This document shows positions 60,677-64,000 of a stretch of DNA of 64,000 nt, in pieces. The DNA lies in NCBI GenBank assembly GCA_034359265.1, contig CP136890.1, positions 1,118,501 to 1,182,500 of the forward strand, written 5' to 3'. This DNA is from Canna indica (taxonomy: Eukaryota > Streptophyta > Magnoliopsida > Zingiberales > Cannaceae). Under the pieces are notes generated by a model that was not told where the DNA came from, did not search any database, and saw only the letters and a program-made list of their open reading frames with translations. Both the position numbers and the translations under genes were made by a program. Positions within the stretch are counted from its first letter, which is position 1, and the number at the start of each line of letters is the position of its first letter.

Positions 60677-63600
60677 ATGTCGGCTGATCGAAGTTGGATG
60701 TACCGACGTCTTGATCGTGGAGCTTTAACGAATGAGTTTCGATTAGACGTAACATACTTCCTAAATTTTGCCTATTCAAATCGGAATTTCGTTAGCATCG
60801 GTGATCAAATCCGATGTCCGTGCCGCATTTGTATGAATGGACGATATTTGGATCGAGAGATTGTCACTTTACATATATATAGCAAAGGATTTGCACCAAG
60901 ATATTTTTTATGGACTTGTCACGGGGAGTCATGTGAAGTCGGGACGTCGAGCAATCCTGTCGTTCAGACATATGGTGAATCTTTCTCTGCTGGTGCTTCT
61001 TCATCCAGTCAATCTAATCCCTATAGAACTATGATACTTGATAGTCTTGGGGGTCAATTCCACCTAAATGATAATATTGATCGGCCAGTTACTCAAACAT
61101 CAGTCCCACCAGATACTACAGCGGTTGATATCACAGAAGTACAAACTACGGTAGAGATTGAATTACAGAATAAAGAAGCTGCAGAATTTTACGAGATGTT
61201 GAAAGCTGCCGATGAACCTTTGTATGAGAATTGTCCTAACTACACTAGGTTTTCAGCAATGACATAGCTCCTAAACATCAAGGCCGATTGTAATATCAGC
61301 GGGGTTGCGTATGATCGGATTGCAGGATTGATTAATGGAATGTTGTCTACTAATAACAAGTTTGAGCCAGTCTTTTATAAAACTAAAAAGCTGATGAGAA
61401 AATTGGAGCTTGGGTACGAAAAAATACACGCATGCCAAAATAATTGCATTTTATATTATAAAGAAAATGTGCAGTTGGATAAATGTCATGTATGTCAATA
61501 TCCTCGTTACAAGGTGAAGAAATCGATCCAACAGAAAAATATTCCGTTTAAGGTGCTTCGATATTTTCCACTAACACCGAGGCTTCAAAGATTATTCATA
61601 TCGGAAAAGACGGCCCCTTACATGAGTTGGCATGCAAGAAGTCGTGATGATACAGTAATGACTCATCCATCCGACAGTGAAGCATAGAAACATTTGGATA
61701 CATGTTATCCTTCATTTGCTAGGGATACTAGAAATATAAGATTGGGATTGTGCACAGATGGTTTTAATCCGTTTGGATATTCTGCAACTCCTTATTCAGT
61801 TTGGCCAGTGCTGCTGACAGTTTATAATTTGTCACCGTCAATGTGTATGAAAGATGAATTTATTTATCTTTCGATGATTATTTCGGGTCCTAAGGGTCCG
61901 CGAAAAGAAATTGACGTGTTTCTCAAACTCTTGATAGATGAATTGAAAACATTGTGGACTGAGGGAGCTGTCACTTATGATTGTCATCGGAAGTAAAACT
62001 TCAATTTAATTAAAGGTCGCGGTCTTGTGGACAATCAATGATTTTCCGGCGTACAGCATGTTGTCTGGTTGGAGCACTCACGGCCGACTCTCTTGTCCGT
62101 ATTGTATGGAACACTCTAAATCAATCAGTCTTCAGAACGGACGAAAAATCTCATTCTTTGATTGTCATCGTCGATTCCTACCGGCTAATTAACCATCAAT
62201 ATCGAAGGAATCGTAATAAATTTACTAAGGGCAGAGTCGAAAGAGATGGGCCACCACCGATGTTGTCTGGTGAACAAATATTAGCACGTGTTTCAGCACT
62301 TCCAGAGATAGTATTTGGTCGGAATGAAAGAGTGTCGGGCTTTGGTCAAACACATAACTGGGTGAAAAAAAGTATCTTTTGGGAATTGCCCTATTGGAGT
62401 TCATTACTGATTCGACATAATTTAGATGTCATGCACATTGAAAAAAATGTGTTTGATAATATTTTCAACACTTTGATGGATGTTTTCGGAAAAACTAAAG
62501 ATAATGTCAAAGCCCGACATGATATGAAAATACTTTATAAAAGACCAGAGTTGGAGTTACAAGAGGTCAACGAACGATATCTGAAACCGAAGGCCCCGTA
62601 TGTGTTTAATAAACAACAGATCAAAGATGTTTGTCAATGGGTAAAAGAACTCAGATTACCCGATGGATATGCTTCAAACTTATCTCGATGTGTGAACGTC
62701 GATGATTGCAAAATATCAGGGATGAAGAGTCATGATTGTCATGTATTCATGCAGAGATTGCTTCCGATCGCCTTTCGAGATCTTCTACCTGATAATATTT
62801 GGGGTCCGTTGACTGAATTAAGTATGTTTTTTAGAAACATTTGTGCAAATGTCCTTCGAGTCGAAGATATGTCAACACTTGAAAGTAATATTGTTGAAAT
62901 CATATGCAAGCTGGAGCAATATTTCTCTCCTGCATTTTTTGACTCAATGGAGCATCTACCGATACACTTGGCATACGAGGCACGAGTTGGTGGCTCCGTT
63001 CAATATCGGTGGATGTACTTATTTGAAAGATACATGAATCGTCTGAAGAAAAAAGTAAAGAACACCGCAGCTGTTGAAGGATCAATATCTGAATCGTATA
63101 TCATCCAAGAAATTTCAACATTCTGCTCATTTACTTTGAATCGACAGTACATACAAGATTTGATCGTCTTCCACGTAACGACGACGGGGGTGTTCGACAT
63201 TCAGATGAACGTTTAAATATATTTTGTCACTCTGGTCGTGCTTTTGGTTCTCGTCCATCTCGACACTTAAGCGATGAAGAGTATCATTTGGCACACTTGT
63301 ATGAATTACTCAATTGTCCAGAGATTGAATAATTCATTGAAATATTTAACATTGAGATGGTGCAAAAATACTCTATTCACAACAATCAAGAATTGGAGAG
63401 ATTACGAAATCATGATTTCCCTACTTGGATTCAAACTTACAGCAAAGATCACAGAGCTGAAATAGATGAAAGAATATTTGAGTTTGTTAGTGGACCGTCG
63501 CGACTAGTGTCGTGCTATAGCGGATATTTTGTTAATGGGTACAAATTTCACACGGTGGAATATGCCTTTACAAAGAAGACGATGAATGTCGGGGTCTGCA

Positions 63601-64000
63601 TGAAAGGGACAACCTATGTTGAATGTGATATGGATTTTTATGGACGAGTGGAAGAAGTGATAGAGTTGCACTATTTCGGCTTAAAATCAGTGATCTTATT
63701 TAGATGTCATTGGTTCGATACAACATAACGGGGCATGAAAGTTCATCCAAAATATAAACTTGTTGAGGTTAATTACAAATCTAAATTGGCAGCAAATGAG
63801 CTTTTTATATTGACATCACAAGCCGAACAAGTATATTACGCGAAGTATCCGACTCGAAATAAAGATAGAGTAGATTGGCGTGTAGTCTGTAAGACTAAAG
63901 GTAGAGGAAAAATTGATCCGATAGCAGGAGAAAATGATCTGATACCTGATATGACAGATGGTTTCTATCAAGAAGATAATCCTCCTGTTGTATATCGTAT
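60677..64000 (+). pseudogene. Decayed CACTA transposase (TnpD type), 3' end outside window
   Basis: The start opens MSADRSWMYRRL, the transposase-associated N-terminal domain with its Cys motif RCPCRICMNGRY. The tnp2-type catalytic region follows: CPNYTRFSAM, then HVCQYPRYK, GLCTDGFNPFG and SMIISGPKGPRKEIDVFL. WTINDFPAYSMLSGWSTHG, CPYCMEHSKS, HNLDVMHIEKNVFDN and LPIAFRDLLPDNIWGPLTEL complete it. A DUF4218-like part ends about 63150 and a DUF4216-like part (VIELHYFGLKSVILFRCHWF) sits at 63650-63720. Lesions by reading: TAG at 61265 and 61685, TAA at 61994, frameshifts at about 62010, 62193, 63190 and 63330, TAA at 63726. It cannot encode an active transposase; mobility would need a helper element. 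Confidence 0.88.

Larger units (their letters stand above)
58699..64000 (+). mobile_element. CACTA transposon, 5' part (runs past the window end)
   Basis: The terminus CACTACTAGAAATTGAG starts at 58699 after ATT (a possible 3-bp target duplication). Subterminal repeats follow at once: GCAACGGC and its complement GCCGTTGC alternate at about 58725, 58736, 58762, 58786, 58813 and 58840, as expected for transposase-binding sites of CACTA elements. A GC-rich leader (58860-59140), a low-complexity TTAATT tract (59160-59370), a 28-30-bp repeat containing GTCGGAATTGTCCA (59390-59510 and 60171-60230) and the decayed transposase (60677 on) complete what is visible. The 3' end is not in the window. Confidence 0.88.

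Noticed and set aside
1..64000. CRISPR arrays, operons, prokaryotic mobile elements
   Set aside because: The window is clearly plant nuclear DNA; no regular spacer arrays or operons are present.
1..64000. tRNA or rRNA genes
   Set aside because: The tRNA-like words (TGGTATCAGAG) are retroelement primer-binding sites, not tRNA genes; no cloverleaf or rRNA sequence was seen.

Overview
This window is nuclear DNA from a flowering plant. The genes have many introns with GT-AG (sometimes GC-AG) borders, AT-rich intergenic DNA and plant transposons, and they encode plant-specific families: malectin-like/LRR receptor kinases of LRR subfamily I, 7S seed globulins, and a CACTA transposase. I cannot name the species; a monocot is possible but I would not defend it.

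Layout. 1-6.6 kb holds no gene. It contains a 184-bp tandem array, two related AT-rich repeat blocks on either side of it, and a miniature LTR retrotransposon. 6.7-52.3 kb is a tandem cluster of five LRR-I receptor kinases, all on the + strand and all built on the same 13-exon plan. They are called here RLK-A (6.7-11.6 kb), RLK-B (13.0-22.3), RLK-C (26.2-34.0), RLK-D (38.9-45.0) and RLK-E (47.3-52.3). Two vicilin genes (Vic1 at 22.7-24.9 kb, Vic2 at 34.4-36.4 kb, both on the - strand) lie tail-to-tail with RLK-B and RLK-C. The cluster grew by at least two segmental duplications: an RLK+vicilin block (B/Vic1 to C/Vic2) and an RLK-only block (D to E). 52.9-64 kb is transposon territory: two LINE fragments, a CACTA-type foldback MITE, a TRIM/SMART-like LTR fragment, and the 5' part of a decayed CACTA transposon that carries a nested non-autonomous hAT element and runs off the window.

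Gene state. By my splice models RLK-B (919 aa), RLK-C (924 aa) and RLK-D (918 aa) are intact. RLK-A has two apparent one-base frameshifts, in the signal-peptide exon and at the end of the kinase domain. RLK-E is heavily damaged: two exon halves of the ectodomain are fused in frame, the exon-3 donor is deleted, the transmembrane exon is duplicated, a short LINE-derived insertion has duplicated the exon-11 splice acceptor, and the C-tail is frameshifted. As it stands it most simply encodes a 198-aa secreted malectin-like fragment. Vic1 (615 aa) and Vic2 (563 aa) differ by one whole Cys-rich N-terminal module.

How the genes may work together. The RLKs are predicted plasma-membrane receptors with an RD-type kinase. 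All five have clustered W-box cores (TTGAC/GTCAA) upstream, as expected for defence-induced members of this subfamily. The vicilins have seed-type promoters (RY plus ACGT cores plus TATA) and an N-terminal region with the Cys spacing of vicilin-derived antimicrobial peptides. A functional link between the two families is not shown; shared duplication explains the interleaving. I found no clear new biological system. The strongest unusual items are the RLK-E lesions, the vicilin module-number change, and the nested transposons with readable target-site duplications. All conclusions come from reading the sequence by eye; no search or alignment was run.
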